Assembly: GCA_003313425.1 (NCBI GenBank)
Contig: NHZP01000007.1
Location: 186,001 to 250,000 of the forward strand
Length of the DNA stretch: 64,000 nt
Origin: Pseudopyrenochaeta lycopersici
Lineage: Eukaryota > Ascomycota > Dothideomycetes > Pleosporales > Pseudopyrenochaetaceae
Reading direction: 5' to 3'
Made by a program: the position numbers and the translations under genes. Below, one piece after another: positions 1 to 8,957 of the stretch; within the stretch, counting starts at the first letter, position 1, and each line of letters begins with the position of its first letter. Under the pieces are notes generated by a model that was given only the letters and a program-made list of their open reading frames with translations, was not told the DNA's origin and made no database searches.

Positions 1-2
1 CA

Positions 3-2495
3 ATCGCCGGTACCTATCCCTGTGTGGATTGGTCAAAGTTCCATTGGCTCAAATTAATGGAAATTTTGAATGAATATCATCTCCTGGATATTCGCAAACG
101 TGGCTCAGCGAATACATATTCGATGCACTCCCTTCTCTTGGATTGGGCACATGACACGTTTCGCGAGCAGCCAGATCGTTTTACAACATGGAAAACAACT
201 GCTGCTACCATTATTGCATCGGCGAGGATATTCCATGGAAGAACGCATCCTGAAAGAACTGTGCTACTTTCGCAACTCCACCCACAGTGGGAGGCATGTC
301 TAAGTTCAAAACTTGGCAACCAGCAAAGTAGGGATGCTGAGATCATCCCGGCTTTGCCAAACGAAATATCGACTCTAGCTTCACCCAAAGCGAGAGCTAT
401 CCAGGACATGGCCTTTGAAGATATCGAGATCCGAAAAGCGCGTGGTACATCAAGGGACATCATTGAATGGTCTCAAGCTTTACTAAACATACGTGTAGAG
501 AGCCTTGACAAACGGGCTATCCTAGAATCTCGTACACAGTTAGGCGAATGCCAAGAAATTTTGGGCAATCATGCCAAAGCTCTTGATGAGCGCAGAGCTG
601 TTCTGAGCCTGTTAGAAGAGAACAAAATGAGCGATGATTATCTTTACGCTGTCCTCGATGTTGCGAAGAGCCTCAAAAGGCTTGGCAATTATAAAGATGC
701 GTACGAGTTGCTCCAGGGGGCACTTACCACGACTTTAGGAAGGGCTGGAGACGCTCGTGATGATCGAGTGATGCTCGTGCATAAGATGCTTGGGATTGTG
801 TGCCAAAGGACCGGGCGTTTTCACGAGGCTATAGAGATACGGAAGGCCTTGTTGGAGGCACTTATGAGCAAAGGCTACCCCGAAGATCATGCGGAGATAC
901 TCGATGCAAAGACCAATCTAGCACATAGCTATGTTGGTGGATCCGAAATTCAGAAGCAATATGCCCTTGTCCTCCACAGAGAAGTGGCAGCCTCCGAGAA
1001 ACGAAGTCTACCAGATGACCACCCTCGTGTACTTTTGGCCACGGAGAACCTTGCTTGCAGTCTAATCCTTGTCGATACATCGAAAAGTCTGGAAGAGGCC
1101 CATGACATACTGGTCAAGTCTCTCGCGGTCAGGAAAAAATATGCAGGAGAATATCATGCCTTGACGATCAAGGCTCGCGTTAGACTCGCAGTCTGCGAGA
1201 TTTCTATGCACAAATCTGGTCGTTGCGAGCAAGCTTGCCAGGAGTTCAAGATGTGCCTCCAACATCAAACTTCGCAAATGGGTGAAGACAGTGAAACCAG
1301 GTTCTGGGCAATGCAGGCACTTGCCGGTGTGTACTTGAGAAAAACCGACCCGCCGCGTCTTCCGCGATTCTGCTACACAGGTCTCGCGATTCAGATACTC
1401 ATATACGAAACCTATCTCAGTAAGTTTGGCTCGGAAAACCCACACATGATGATACCCACGAAGCTTGTGGCAAGTGCCTTGGAAAGAATTGGTTGCTGGC
1501 AAGCGGCCCTGCCGTTTCGAGCTCAGGTTGTCCGTCATCTACGAAACTCAGAAGCTTCTGATGGGAGGCGCTTTAAGGCAGAGCATCACTTGGCACAGAA
1601 TTTGGGTAATTCTCCACATCAGGAGCACCGAGAGGACGCAAAACGACTGTTCCGTGATATCTTCGCCAAGGCCAAACTCCGAGGAGTGGACGACCTGCCT
1701 GCAAATATGGATCTAGCCTCCTTCGTTTTGCCTTACATTTACTTTCTTCAGAATCAAGGCATGTTCGAGGAAGCGAGCACTATCATCGCAGAATTGCTGA
1801 GTGACCCGGAACTCTTCGCCAAGTTGCAAGAGCATTCGAATGAACTGAGAGCTCTACAAGAAGAGTGCGACAAGAGAATACCAGTCGATAAGGATGCATC
1901 GTTCGACTTCTACGAAGCGGTGCAAAAGAGAAATTCTTTCAAGGACAACATGATGGAAGACTGCGCTGAGTTTTCAGATCACAAATTTTCGGCTTACATG
2001 ACAACGATATTCCAGTGGGAGAAGCGTGCGCTTTTACCTGGGGCCTCCGATCTCGACCCACAACCTCCAGTTCCGCACCCATTACCGTGGAGAGTCCCAT
2101 CTGTCGCTGTAGATGAAGCAGTGTCGATTGATGAAATGACCAGTAATTATATATATGAGTGGGCACGAACAAGGACTAGAAAAACAATCAACTCTTTGGA
2201 TGAGCAGGGCGATGACACATATGTGGTGATGAAGAAGAAGTCGACGTACCACACGGGCAAAAGAAAGGCCACAGCACCACCATCTCATTCGAAAATCACC
2301 AAGAGATTCAACAGTGGCAGACGTCGTAGATGGTATATCATGAAAACTTTTCTTAGGTGGTTATGTCCCTATACGTTTCCAAGTAGCGCATGCATTACGC
2401 TTCTTGCAATTCTATCTGCATATACGTTTTTTGTTTGGGTTGGTAAATTTACGTTTAACGGCGTTACGAGACATTTCAAGAATATTCCTGCATAA
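3..2495 (+). CDS. NB-ARC/TPR STAND (NLR-like) receptor, 5' end outside window, with C-terminal membrane segment
   Basis: The frame is open from base 3 with no upstream stop, so this is the C-terminal ~830 residues of a larger protein. The first ~90 residues resemble the end of an NB-ARC winged-helix region: a 'YSMHSLLLDWAHD' stretch followed by a 'W.ACLS' segment, typical of fungal NB-ARC-TPR proteins. Then come degenerate tetratricopeptide repeats over roughly residues 165-620 (for example 'LGECQEILGNHAKALDERRA' and 'TGRFHEAIEIRKALLEAL'). The last ~60 residues hold a basic patch (GRRRRW), then a ~22-residue hydrophobic segment (about residues 786-808) and a short tail. Family knowledge: such proteins are STAND receptors in fungal non-self recognition and cell death, with an N-terminal effector domain that cannot be seen here. 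The terminal membrane segment is unusual for the family. Its convergent neighbour encodes a HeLo-like protein. Confidence 0.8.
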   Translation: MAGTYPCVDWSKFHWLKLMEILNEYHLLDIRKRGSANTYSMHSLLLDWAHDTFREQPDRFTTWKTTAATIIASARIFHGRTHPERTVLLSQLHPQWEACLSSKLGNQQSRDAEIIPALPNEISTLASPKARAIQDMAFEDIEIRKARGTSRDIIEWSQALLNIRVESLDKRAILESRTQLGECQEILGNHAKALDERRAVLSLLEENKMSDDYLYAVLDVAKSLKRLGNYKDAYELLQGALTTTLGRAGDARDDRVMLVHKMLGIVCQRTGRFHEAIEIRKALLEALMSKGYPEDHAEILDAKTNLAHSYVGGSEIQKQYALVLHREVAASEKRSLPDDHPRVLLATENLACSLILVDTSKSLEEAHDILVKSLAVRKKYAGEYHALTIKARVRLAVCEISMHKSGRCEQACQEFKMCLQHQTSQMGEDSETRFWAMQALAGVYLRKTDPPRLPRFCYTGLAIQILIYETYLSKFGSENPHMMIPTKLVASALERIGCWQAALPFRAQVVRHLRNSEASDGRRFKAEHHLAQNLGNSPHQEHREDAKRLFRDIFAKAKLRGVDDLPANMDLASFVLPYIYFLQNQGMFEEASTIIAELLSDPELFAKLQEHSNELRALQEECDKRIPVDKDASFDFYEAVQKRNSFKDNMMEDCAEFSDHKFSAYMTTIFQWEKRALLPGASDLDPQPPVPHPLPWRVPSVAVDEAVSIDEMTSNYIYEWARTRTRKTINSLDEQGDDTYVVMKKKSTYHTGKRKATAPPSHSKITKRFNSGRRRRWYIMKTFLRWLCPYTFPSSACITLLAILSAYTFFVWVGKFTFNGVTRHFKNIPA

Positions 2496-2964
2496 AGTCA
2501 GTATCATGATGGCTGACCTCTCTTTCTTTGCTTGTATGCTTTGTCGTTATTTAGATATAAAACTTGTCATTAAGCTTTTTTACGTCCTATCACGCAGCCT
2601 TGTCAAGTATTTCTAAGTGACGGTGTCCTTTACTACCTTGTCTTATCCAACGATAAGAGAGAACTCGCTCATTGTGCTCGCCAGTTGACATCATCGTCAG
2701 CTGGCTACCTGCAGACTCAGAGGCGTGCATCTTCAATGTCGAAATGCGCCGGATCTGGGCAACCACCCGATGGCTACATGGGGTGATTGGTTCCTAGTGC
2801 CCACACTTAATCATTCCATCATCGTGGCCCTTGTGTCACAGTCTTACTCTATATATTAGGACACATCAATGACCCATCTCAGCCTGATACCGTCAGACGA
2901 ATTCTTCAAAGCTCACTTTACCCTTACTGTTAGATTGCACACGCTCACTGGAAACTCGCCCAAG
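2496..2964. other. Intergenic: 3' flank of NLR gene and promoter side of a small ORF
   Basis: No supported gene. It begins with an AT-rich probable 3' untranslated region. The only distinct element is a TATA-like run at 2850-2858. Confidence 0.5.
2850..2858 (+). promoter_or_regulatory. TATA-like element upstream of small Cys-rich ORF
   Basis: TATATATTA lies 107 bases before the ATG at 2965. A start site about 30 bases downstream would exclude the earlier in-frame ATG at 2869 and favour 2965 as the start codon. Position-based inference only. Confidence 0.35.
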
Positions 2965-3183
2965 ATGGGTTGCTCAAAGGAGGGCGAGGCATCGACGAAT
3001 CACAAAGAGCACCACACCTCAATTGTCCAGCCTCACATAAAGGAGACTCCATACATCTGCCCATACCCCAATTGCAACCACCACAAGTGTAGAAAGTGTA
3101 GCGAAGGAAAATGTGTAAGATCATACCACAGCTCTAAGCAGCCAGACACTGACTTCACTAGTGTAAATGCAGTCGACGACTAA
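2965..3183 (+). CDS. Small Cys-rich hypothetical protein (72 aa)
   Basis: Not a family I recognise. An upstream in-frame ATG at 2869 would give 104 residues, but a TATA-like element sits just before it, so I prefer 2965. The 72-residue product has Cys at 3, 32, 37, 42, 45 and 50. The core 'CPYPNCNHHKCRKCSEGKC' gives spacing C-x4-C-x4-C-x2-C-x4-C with a His pair, compatible with a small metal-binding knuckle. There is no signal peptide. A GT..AG pair near 3265-3310 could join further exons, so the C-terminus is uncertain. It lies between the NLR-like and HeLo-like genes. It may be a chance ORF; the Cys/His clustering is the only support. Confidence 0.3.
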   Translation: MGCSKEGEASTNHKEHHTSIVQPHIKETPYICPYPNCNHHKCRKCSEGKCVRSYHSSKQPDTDFTSVNAVDD

Positions 3184-3511
3184 AATGGAGTAGAGGGGAA
3201 GGCACCACTGAAGCAGCACCTGGGGCTTCAGATACAGATGGTGGAGTGTGACGCCAAGCAGCAAGTGAGTGGTTTTCCTATGCGTCTTGTTCTCGCTAAC
3301 AGACATGCAGTCAGCTGTGCATGCGAGGGAAGGACTCCGGGCGCGCATCACCATGCAACCCCGCTCATCGTGAGGCGAGATGATCCTGGCCCTAGAAGCT
3401 TGGGAGACGGAAAACTATTATGTAGCGAAGGCATTTTGGTCACTTGAAATTGAGATCAAGATTATAGCAAACACAAATTTTAACAACTTTTCAGCTACAA
3501 GACTTCCCCAA
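3184..3511. other. Intergenic: between small ORF and HeLo-like gene
   Basis: No supported gene. A possible small intron (GTGAGT near 3266 to an AG near 3309) could extend the upstream small ORF, but I cannot fix a reading frame through it. Confidence 0.4.
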
Positions 3512-4525
3512 CTACTCTTCATCACCAGGAATATGTTGCTCGAACATTACATTTTCTCCAGAGGCAGTTACCACCACTTGCTTATTGTCGTTGTTGTAGC
3601 TTGCGTCTTCTTTGGAAGTGTTGATGATGGATACTTTGCAGTCTTTATGTGTCCAAACATGTTTTATCGGTTCGCCATCGACCAACCCAGGTGGTTGTTC
3701 TTGCTGTTCATTCGAAGCTTCGTTCTGGTGCTGGATAATGTCCTGATCAGGGCTCGGCTGTGTGGCTTTTATAGATCTTTTACCAAAGGATTGTTGAAAC
3801 ATTGCATTCTTCGCTCCCGCTTGAGATAATGTTACAGTCTGGGTATTTGACGTATTGAAAATTGCGCGGCCACCCCTATGGTTGATTTGTATTTCATGGC
3901 TTGGTGAAGTGGGTTTGGGTAAACTTGTAGTTGTGGGCATGCCTGAAACCATAGGCTGTTGTGAAGTGAAAGACTCGCGTCTCTCGATTAGGAGGCGCTT
4001 TTCTTCAATTTCGGTTGACCCCTGCATCTCTCTTGTGTATACAGCAGTGTGCTGTGATTGTATTTCGGAAACACGTGCCATCAGGGTGATGTGGAAATGA
4101 TCGAGGATCGTTGCACGCGTTCGATCCAGCTTTTCTGCATACCGACGAATCCTCCTCTGCTGGGCATGTAGCTTCAAATAGTTCTTGACTCGTATCTTCC
4201 CCCGATAACGGTCGTCAGATATATGAGGCAACCCCGCTTCAAACTTCGCAACAAGATTGGTGAGTTCTTGCAGCTTAGATTTGCTTCTGCCGAGTTCGTC
4301 CTTCAGAGACGTGGCACCTGACAACTCATTGTCAAACCCTGGTTCGGTGGCTTTTCTCTCCACGGTTTCGAGAAGCAGGCGCACTGCACTGATTTGGTCT
4401 ACAAGCTCGTGAATATTGATGGTAGGGTCGCGACATTCTTCGAAGAAGGTTTGGAAGCGGCCGACTCCATCCACCAGTTGTATCGTGAGGCTTGCGATCG
4501 CAAGACTTGCGCCAAGAGCCTCCAT
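3512..4525 (-). CDS. HeLo-like domain protein with two C-terminal amyloid-like repeats (337 aa)
   Basis: A single-exon gene. Residues 1-~150 are helical and match the fungal 'N-terminal domain of STAND proteins' (HeLo-like) pattern: 'MEALGASLAIASLTIQLVDG', then heptad-like helices and an 'LDRTRATILDHF' helix. Residues ~155-215 are polar and low complexity. The tail holds two related segments: residues ~218-248 (NTS at 224-226, KNAMFQQSFG at 239-248) and ~294-334 (NTS at 302-304, ENVMFEQHIPG at 324-334). Both share NTS...Q-x-V...N-x-MF-x-Q. Known of the family: HeLo and HeLo-like domains act in membrane-associated cell death, and in HET-s paired 21-residue repeats form a beta-solenoid amyloid templated by an NLR. 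Inference: this is a stand-alone effector of that kind. There is no NACHT/NB-ARC domain. It is convergent with the NLR-like gene 1.0 kb away. Confidence 0.72.
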   Translation of the reverse strand: MEALGASLAIASLTIQLVDGVGRFQTFFEECRDPTINIHELVDQISAVRLLLETVERKATEPGFDNELSGATSLKDELGRSKSKLQELTNLVAKFEAGLPHISDDRYRGKIRVKNYLKLHAQQRRIRRYAEKLDRTRATILDHFHITLMARVSEIQSQHTAVYTREMQGSTEIEEKRLLIERRESFTSQQPMVSGMPTTTSLPKPTSPSHEIQINHRGGRAIFNTSNTQTVTLSQAGAKNAMFQQSFGKRSIKATQPSPDQDIIQHQNEASNEQQEQPPGLVDGEPIKHVWTHKDCKVSIINTSKEDASYNNDNKQVVVTASGENVMFEQHIPGDEE

Positions 4526-5905
4526 GTTGGAGAGAACAGGGGAAGTAGGATAATATACTTGAGAGGAGCCGGCAGCAAGGCTGAGCTTCGCGATTAGCTC
4601 CGAGGACGTTTATATGACATGAGCAAGGACACAGACGTTGATAGGCTATGTTTGGGTTACACTTGTCCTTCAACGGGCGGGTTTGGCTGGTAACACCTCT
4701 GCCACGCACTATGCTTTGGATTATGCCGTGGCCAAGCATCTCACCGGTACTCTCAAAGTTGGGCTTCAATATACAATGTGCGGCAAGGCTGAGAAATTCC
4801 TTGGCAAAGGTGTCCGCGGCTGGCTCATTAAAATTTGGCAGCTAGCAGCACTTGATCATCTATTAATGTTAAGGGACCATTTGGATAGTAAATATTTGTT
4901 TGGAGTACATGATGACTTGAAAGGGAGACTTTTGCTTTGGAAGTGGAATATACTTTTGCCTTGTCAGCCCTACAATGCTTGGCTCCAACGCTCTGAGATG
5001 CATGTTTCGCTAATTCAGACCAAATCGGCGGCGAGAATTACCTTCTGCCTTCTTCTAGAATTTAATTTGCCGTCTTCGAAATTAGTGAGGCGTGAAGGCA
5101 AATCGCGCAGCCTCCAATATAGGAAGGCGTTGGCTCTATCGCAGGAAGTCAAACTTAGACTTTGTCGCCCGCTTCGGATCGTTCCCGATTTTACGGATCT
5201 GTCTTTGCCTGAAATTTTTTGACCTTGCTCAAGCCCATTACTATGGCAGCGACACTTACTTCTTCTGCCAAGTTTGCACATGTTCTTGCAAATAGTTTTC
5301 CAATCACAATACCCAAGCTAGCTAAATAATTGAATAACCAGTGAATGACTATCTCTTTCGGATATCGGCATATCACTCGTATTACTTCATCATGACTGTT
5401 GCTACCATATAAACCTATTACATGGAACGACATGGCATCCCAGCACCAGCGTCATGATAATTAGTCAGGCTGACTTTCACAATAATGAAATAGATGCTAC
5501 CTGCTAAACCTATCAGTGTATGAAGTAGAAGGTCCAGTCTCGCTTGGAAACTTTCAAGTTTGGATCACCACTTAAAGGACTGCAGATATCTTGGTTCTTA
5601 GAGTTCCACAAGTCTACGCGAATGTGACGTTACCCACAGTGCAACGTCTCACACTAGCTATTACGGCTGAAAAAGAGGGTCAGCAAAGCCAGCCCGCAAG
5701 CTAGCTAAAACACTTGAGCCCTGGAAAGTCAGTTAAACGGAGATGTTCGTGGGTATTTATGTAGGGTTGTGCGCACGAAAGAGTGAATGCTGAGCACGTA
5801 CCTGCATCATAATATGATCTAGTGCAACGATATCAGGCATCTAAATGACCGTTATTTCTTGTGATACAAAGTATCTGACCGCTTCTTTTCACATTACAAC
5901 TAAAC
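4526..5905. other. Intergenic, 1.38 kb, no supported gene
   Basis: Upstream region of the HeLo-like gene and downstream flank of the SWT21-like gene. Open frames here (the longest on + at 4638-5222) have no ATG near their start and no recognisable domain. No repeat or RNA gene seen. Confidence 0.5.
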
Positions 5906-7447
5906 TCAACCCAATCCCAGAATATCCAAGCTCCCCCACTCGCTATACTTCGGCCTAACCCCTCCCCCTCTCCTCACTCCACGCATCTCCATCTCATCGC
6001 CAGCTGTCACGATACCACAAGCAGCCACCGCCAGACTACCCGATGGATGAACCAGGGCGCTGACAACAGGCAACTTGCCGTCTTGGACCTGCACAACCTC
6101 ATCAGGCTCCACCGCTCCTTCCTTCCTATACGGATCTTTCCAGACCCTGACATTTCCATCCGTCCCGCCAGCCCAGATCTCATGAGCCATGGCCTCGATA
6201 TCGTAGGGCGAGGCGCCGGCATTCCAGATGTCAAAGGCGAGCTTTTGCTTTGTTTCCGCCTTACGACCGACGCAGTGGCCCAGCGCGAGGGAGAAGTTGC
6301 GGACATCGTAGATGAGGAGGACGTCTGAGTTTCGCTCTGCGACGTAGAGGTATTTACCGCAGGCGCTCCATTTGAGCTGGGAGACGCCGTCGCCCATGAT
6401 GTGGCGTAGGTTTTGGTTGCGGACTTTCTTGCCGTCCAGGGTGCCGGGGAGGGAGAAGTGGGTGATTTCTCCGCCGCTGATGGAGTCGTAGATGCCGACG
6501 TAGCGGGTTCGTGCACCAGCTGCCAGGAGGCCGCCAGTGGAGGCGGTAGTGGGTAATGATAACGACAAAGCGGATATCCAACCTTTGAAACCACGTCCCC
6601 CGCCTTTCAGTTTGTTTCGTTTTGAAGGGATGGTGGCAATCGTGTGGATCGGGTCATCGGTATGTTCCAGGTCGAATGTAGCGATCCCATTCTGCATTCC
6701 AGCGAAGAAGTGAGCACCGTCATGGGAGTAAGTCAAACTAATCGGCGCAGTGACTGCTTCAGTCAGGTGGTCGACGAGCTTGTAAGAAGTCAAAGGTTTG
6801 GCGATATCTACTGGTCCTGGTGGCGAGACTTGTGAATCTGCTTCGTCATATCTCCGTGAGATATCCCACAATGCGTTGTGCAGGGTGATGTACGAGTCTC
6901 GTCTACTAACTAGTACATGAGTGCTGTTGGCATCTTGCAGATTGAAGAGCGGATTGGAAGCAAACGCCCATATAGGATTTGGCGAGGTAAACTGTGCGTA
7001 TGGTTTGAGAGCGCGAGTATTGGGATCTGAAAACAGGTCCGTAACGATGGGGTAGACAGAGAATGCTCGGCTGTAGTCTGATGTAAAAATACACGTTCCA
7101 TCTTGCGAAAGCTGTGCTTCCTGGATACAGCTTGTAATTTGTACCTCGGTGCCTGGTGTCAAGTCCGTCGAGCTAGCTTCATCACTGGTGAAATCTTCAT
7201 CTGATGCTGAATCTGGCGACGAAGGTCTTTCCAGATTGATGTTGTCACGAAATTCTTCCAGTTCAACCTCGTCGTCTGATGTTGCCATACTTTCGCAATC
7301 CCCCACCCTTAGCTCATCTGCTACCGCATCATCTGAAGTAACTTGAGCGCCATCTCCATCGTCCCCTCTCTGATCCAACTCTTGCTTTGCATGCGCGAAA
7401 ACTCTTGTACTAGCCAGACATCGCACTTTCAAATCAAGCCCATTCAT
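5906..7447 (-). CDS. SWT21: WD40 protein of the SWT21 / WRAP53 (TCAB1) family
   Basis: A single-exon gene of 513 residues. The first ~100 residues are acidic and Ser-rich (multiple SDDE and SSPDSASDEDF-type stretches). From ~105 a beta-propeller follows; family-like segments are 'NPIWAFASNPLFNLQD', 'LTYSHDGAHFFAGMQNGI', 'KGGGRGFKGWISALS', 'MGDGVSQLKWSACGKYLYVA' and 'MAHEIWAGGTDGNVRVW'. This layout, especially the 'G.VSQLKWS..G.YL' blade after a ligand-loop blade, matches the SWT21/WDR79 group: nuclear WD proteins linked to spliceosomal snRNP function in yeast and to Cajal-body RNP localisation in animals. An alternative ATG lies at residue 54 (MATSDDEVE); I kept the first. It is divergent from PET8. 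WD40 is sure; the ortholog name is less so. Confidence 0.75.
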   Translation of the reverse strand: MNGLDLKVRCLASTRVFAHAKQELDQRGDDGDGAQVTSDDAVADELRVGDCESMATSDDEVELEEFRDNINLERPSSPDSASDEDFTSDEASSTDLTPGTEVQITSCIQEAQLSQDGTCIFTSDYSRAFSVYPIVTDLFSDPNTRALKPYAQFTSPNPIWAFASNPLFNLQDANSTHVLVSRRDSYITLHNALWDISRRYDEADSQVSPPGPVDIAKPLTSYKLVDHLTEAVTAPISLTYSHDGAHFFAGMQNGIATFDLEHTDDPIHTIATIPSKRNKLKGGGRGFKGWISALSLSLPTTASTGGLLAAGARTRYVGIYDSISGGEITHFSLPGTLDGKKVRNQNLRHIMGDGVSQLKWSACGKYLYVAERNSDVLLIYDVRNFSLALGHCVGRKAETKQKLAFDIWNAGASPYDIEAMAHEIWAGGTDGNVRVWKDPYRKEGAVEPDEVVQVQDGKLPVVSALVHPSGSLAVAACGIVTAGDEMEMRGVRRGGGVRPKYSEWGSLDILGLG

Positions 7448-7653
7448 AGCTCAAAACAACATAGCCCTTCCATCAGTGCTTGACAAATCTTTCTTTTCTC
7501 TTTTCATAGGTTAGATTCAACTTGATAGATTTCATGCTTGGCAGATCGTCCCATGTCGTTAAGTCCGAAGCTAGCTTGAGCACAGACGTTCGTCACCAAA
7601 CTTATCGGAACCAGAGCTACGTACATGATGACTGCGGACTCACTTTGCCAACC
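7448..7653. promoter_or_regulatory. Shared divergent promoter region SWT21-like / PET8
   Basis: 206 bases separate the two divergent start codons. The sequence is T-rich near the SWT21-like side. No specific operator was identified. Confidence 0.45.
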
Positions 7654-8797
7654 ATGCAGCATGTTGTCGAGCCGAAGCGCGGGCAGGCATGGGTTGAATC
7701 GCCATACCTGCGGTCGCTTTTAGTGAGTCTTCTTCCTGTCTTCGCATGCTCATTCGTCGCCAGTGAATTAATCCTCTTTTTTTGCTCCGATGTCGCGTGT
7801 ATACTGAAAGATTCACATCATATCTATATGCGTCGAAAAGCGCTCTCTAAATAGATTTTTGGATAAATGACTGTACATTTTATTTTTACAAACTTAGTCA
7901 TTGGACTTCCTTCATCATCAATTCCCTCACACATAGCTAATCCAAACCAAGGCAGGCGGCCTCGCAGGCACAACCGTAGACCTCTCCCTCTACCCGCTCG
8001 ACACGCTGAAAACGCGTCTCCAATCCTCCGCCGGCTTCGCCGCATCAGGCGGCTTCAATGGCATCTACCGAGGCGTGGGGAGCGCAATCGTAGGCTCTGC
8101 GCCCGGCGCCGCCCTCTTCTTCATAACCTACGACTCGGTCAAGCGGGCCTTTGCGCACGCGCCGCCGACAATCAGCTACAACGCCGCGGGCCAGCCGTTC
8201 AGGGAGGCCGCGGTCGACCCCGGGAACGAGGCGCTGGTGCACATGCTGGCGGCGAGTATGGGCGAGGTGGCGGCGTGTGCGGTGCGTGTGCCGACCGAGG
8301 TGGTGAAGCAGCGGGCGCAGGCAAGCCAGCATCCGTCGTCGCTGGCGGCGCTGACGCACATTCTGAATCAGCGGCGCACCCACGGGCTGGTGCATGTGTG
8401 GCGGGAGTTGTACCGGGGGTGGTCGATAACGATAATCCGGGAGGTGCCGTTTACCGTGATCCAGTTCCCGCTGTGGGAGGCGTTGAAGAAGTATCGCAGC
8501 GCGCAGACGGGGCGCGAGCAGGTGTCGGGCCTGGAGGGCGGGTTGCTGGGGAGTATGGCGGGAGCGGTGGCGGCGGGAGTGACGACGCCGTTGGATGTGC
8601 TGAAGACGCGGATGATGCTTGCCAAGGAGAAGCAGCCCATGTTCACCATGTTGAGCAGTATATTGAAGGAGAGCGGGCCGAGAGCATTCTTCGCTGGCAT
8701 AGGGCCGCGGGTGGGCTGGATCAGCGTGGGCGGTGCCATCTTCCTGGGCTCGTATCAGTGGGCGAGCAATACGTTGAGAGGGGAAGAGGAGCTGTAA
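7654..8797 (+). CDS. PET8: Mitochondrial S-adenosylmethionine carrier
   Basis: Two exons, 7654-7722 and 7952-8797, give 304 residues. The junction is unambiguous: exon 1 ends '...SPYLRSLL' at a GTGAGT donor, and exon 2 opens 'AGGLAGTTVDLSLYPLDTLK' after a CTAAT branch site and AG at 7950-7951. It is an inner-membrane SLC25 carrier importing SAM in exchange for S-adenosylhomocysteine, supplying mitochondrial methylation, biotin and lipoate synthesis. All three carrier signatures are visible: PLDTLKTR, PTEVVKQR and PLDVLKTR. The 'RGVGSAIVGSAPGAALFF' and 'YRGWSITIIREVPFTVIQFP' segments are characteristic of the Pet8/SAMC group. Exon 2 is markedly GC-rich at third positions, giving long shadow frames on both strands. 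It ends 160 bases from the convergent WDR48 gene. Confidence 0.93.
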
Positions 8798-8957
8798 TGA
8801 TTCTGTGGAAGAGAATACCATGTATTATAGACAGGAAAAACCTCTCAGGCCAATGCCAAGCGACCATAGATAGACAGGGTATGCACACGCTATGTACAGT
8901 ATATATAAAAGGCATTGCCTCCATGCAAACAACCAACTCAGCTTCCATTCGAAACAA

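Noticed and set aside
24..26. GTG as a start codon for the first protein
   Set aside because: The frame is open to the window edge and the first residues are already inside an NB-ARC-type region; it is a truncated gene.
4638..5222. + strand open frame of 194 codons
   Set aside because: It begins with TTG, has no early ATG, no recognisable domain and no plausible splice continuation.
8045..8821. 258-codon open frame opposite PET8
   Set aside because: Low-complexity Arg/His/Pro composition from GC-biased codons of the real carrier on the other strand.
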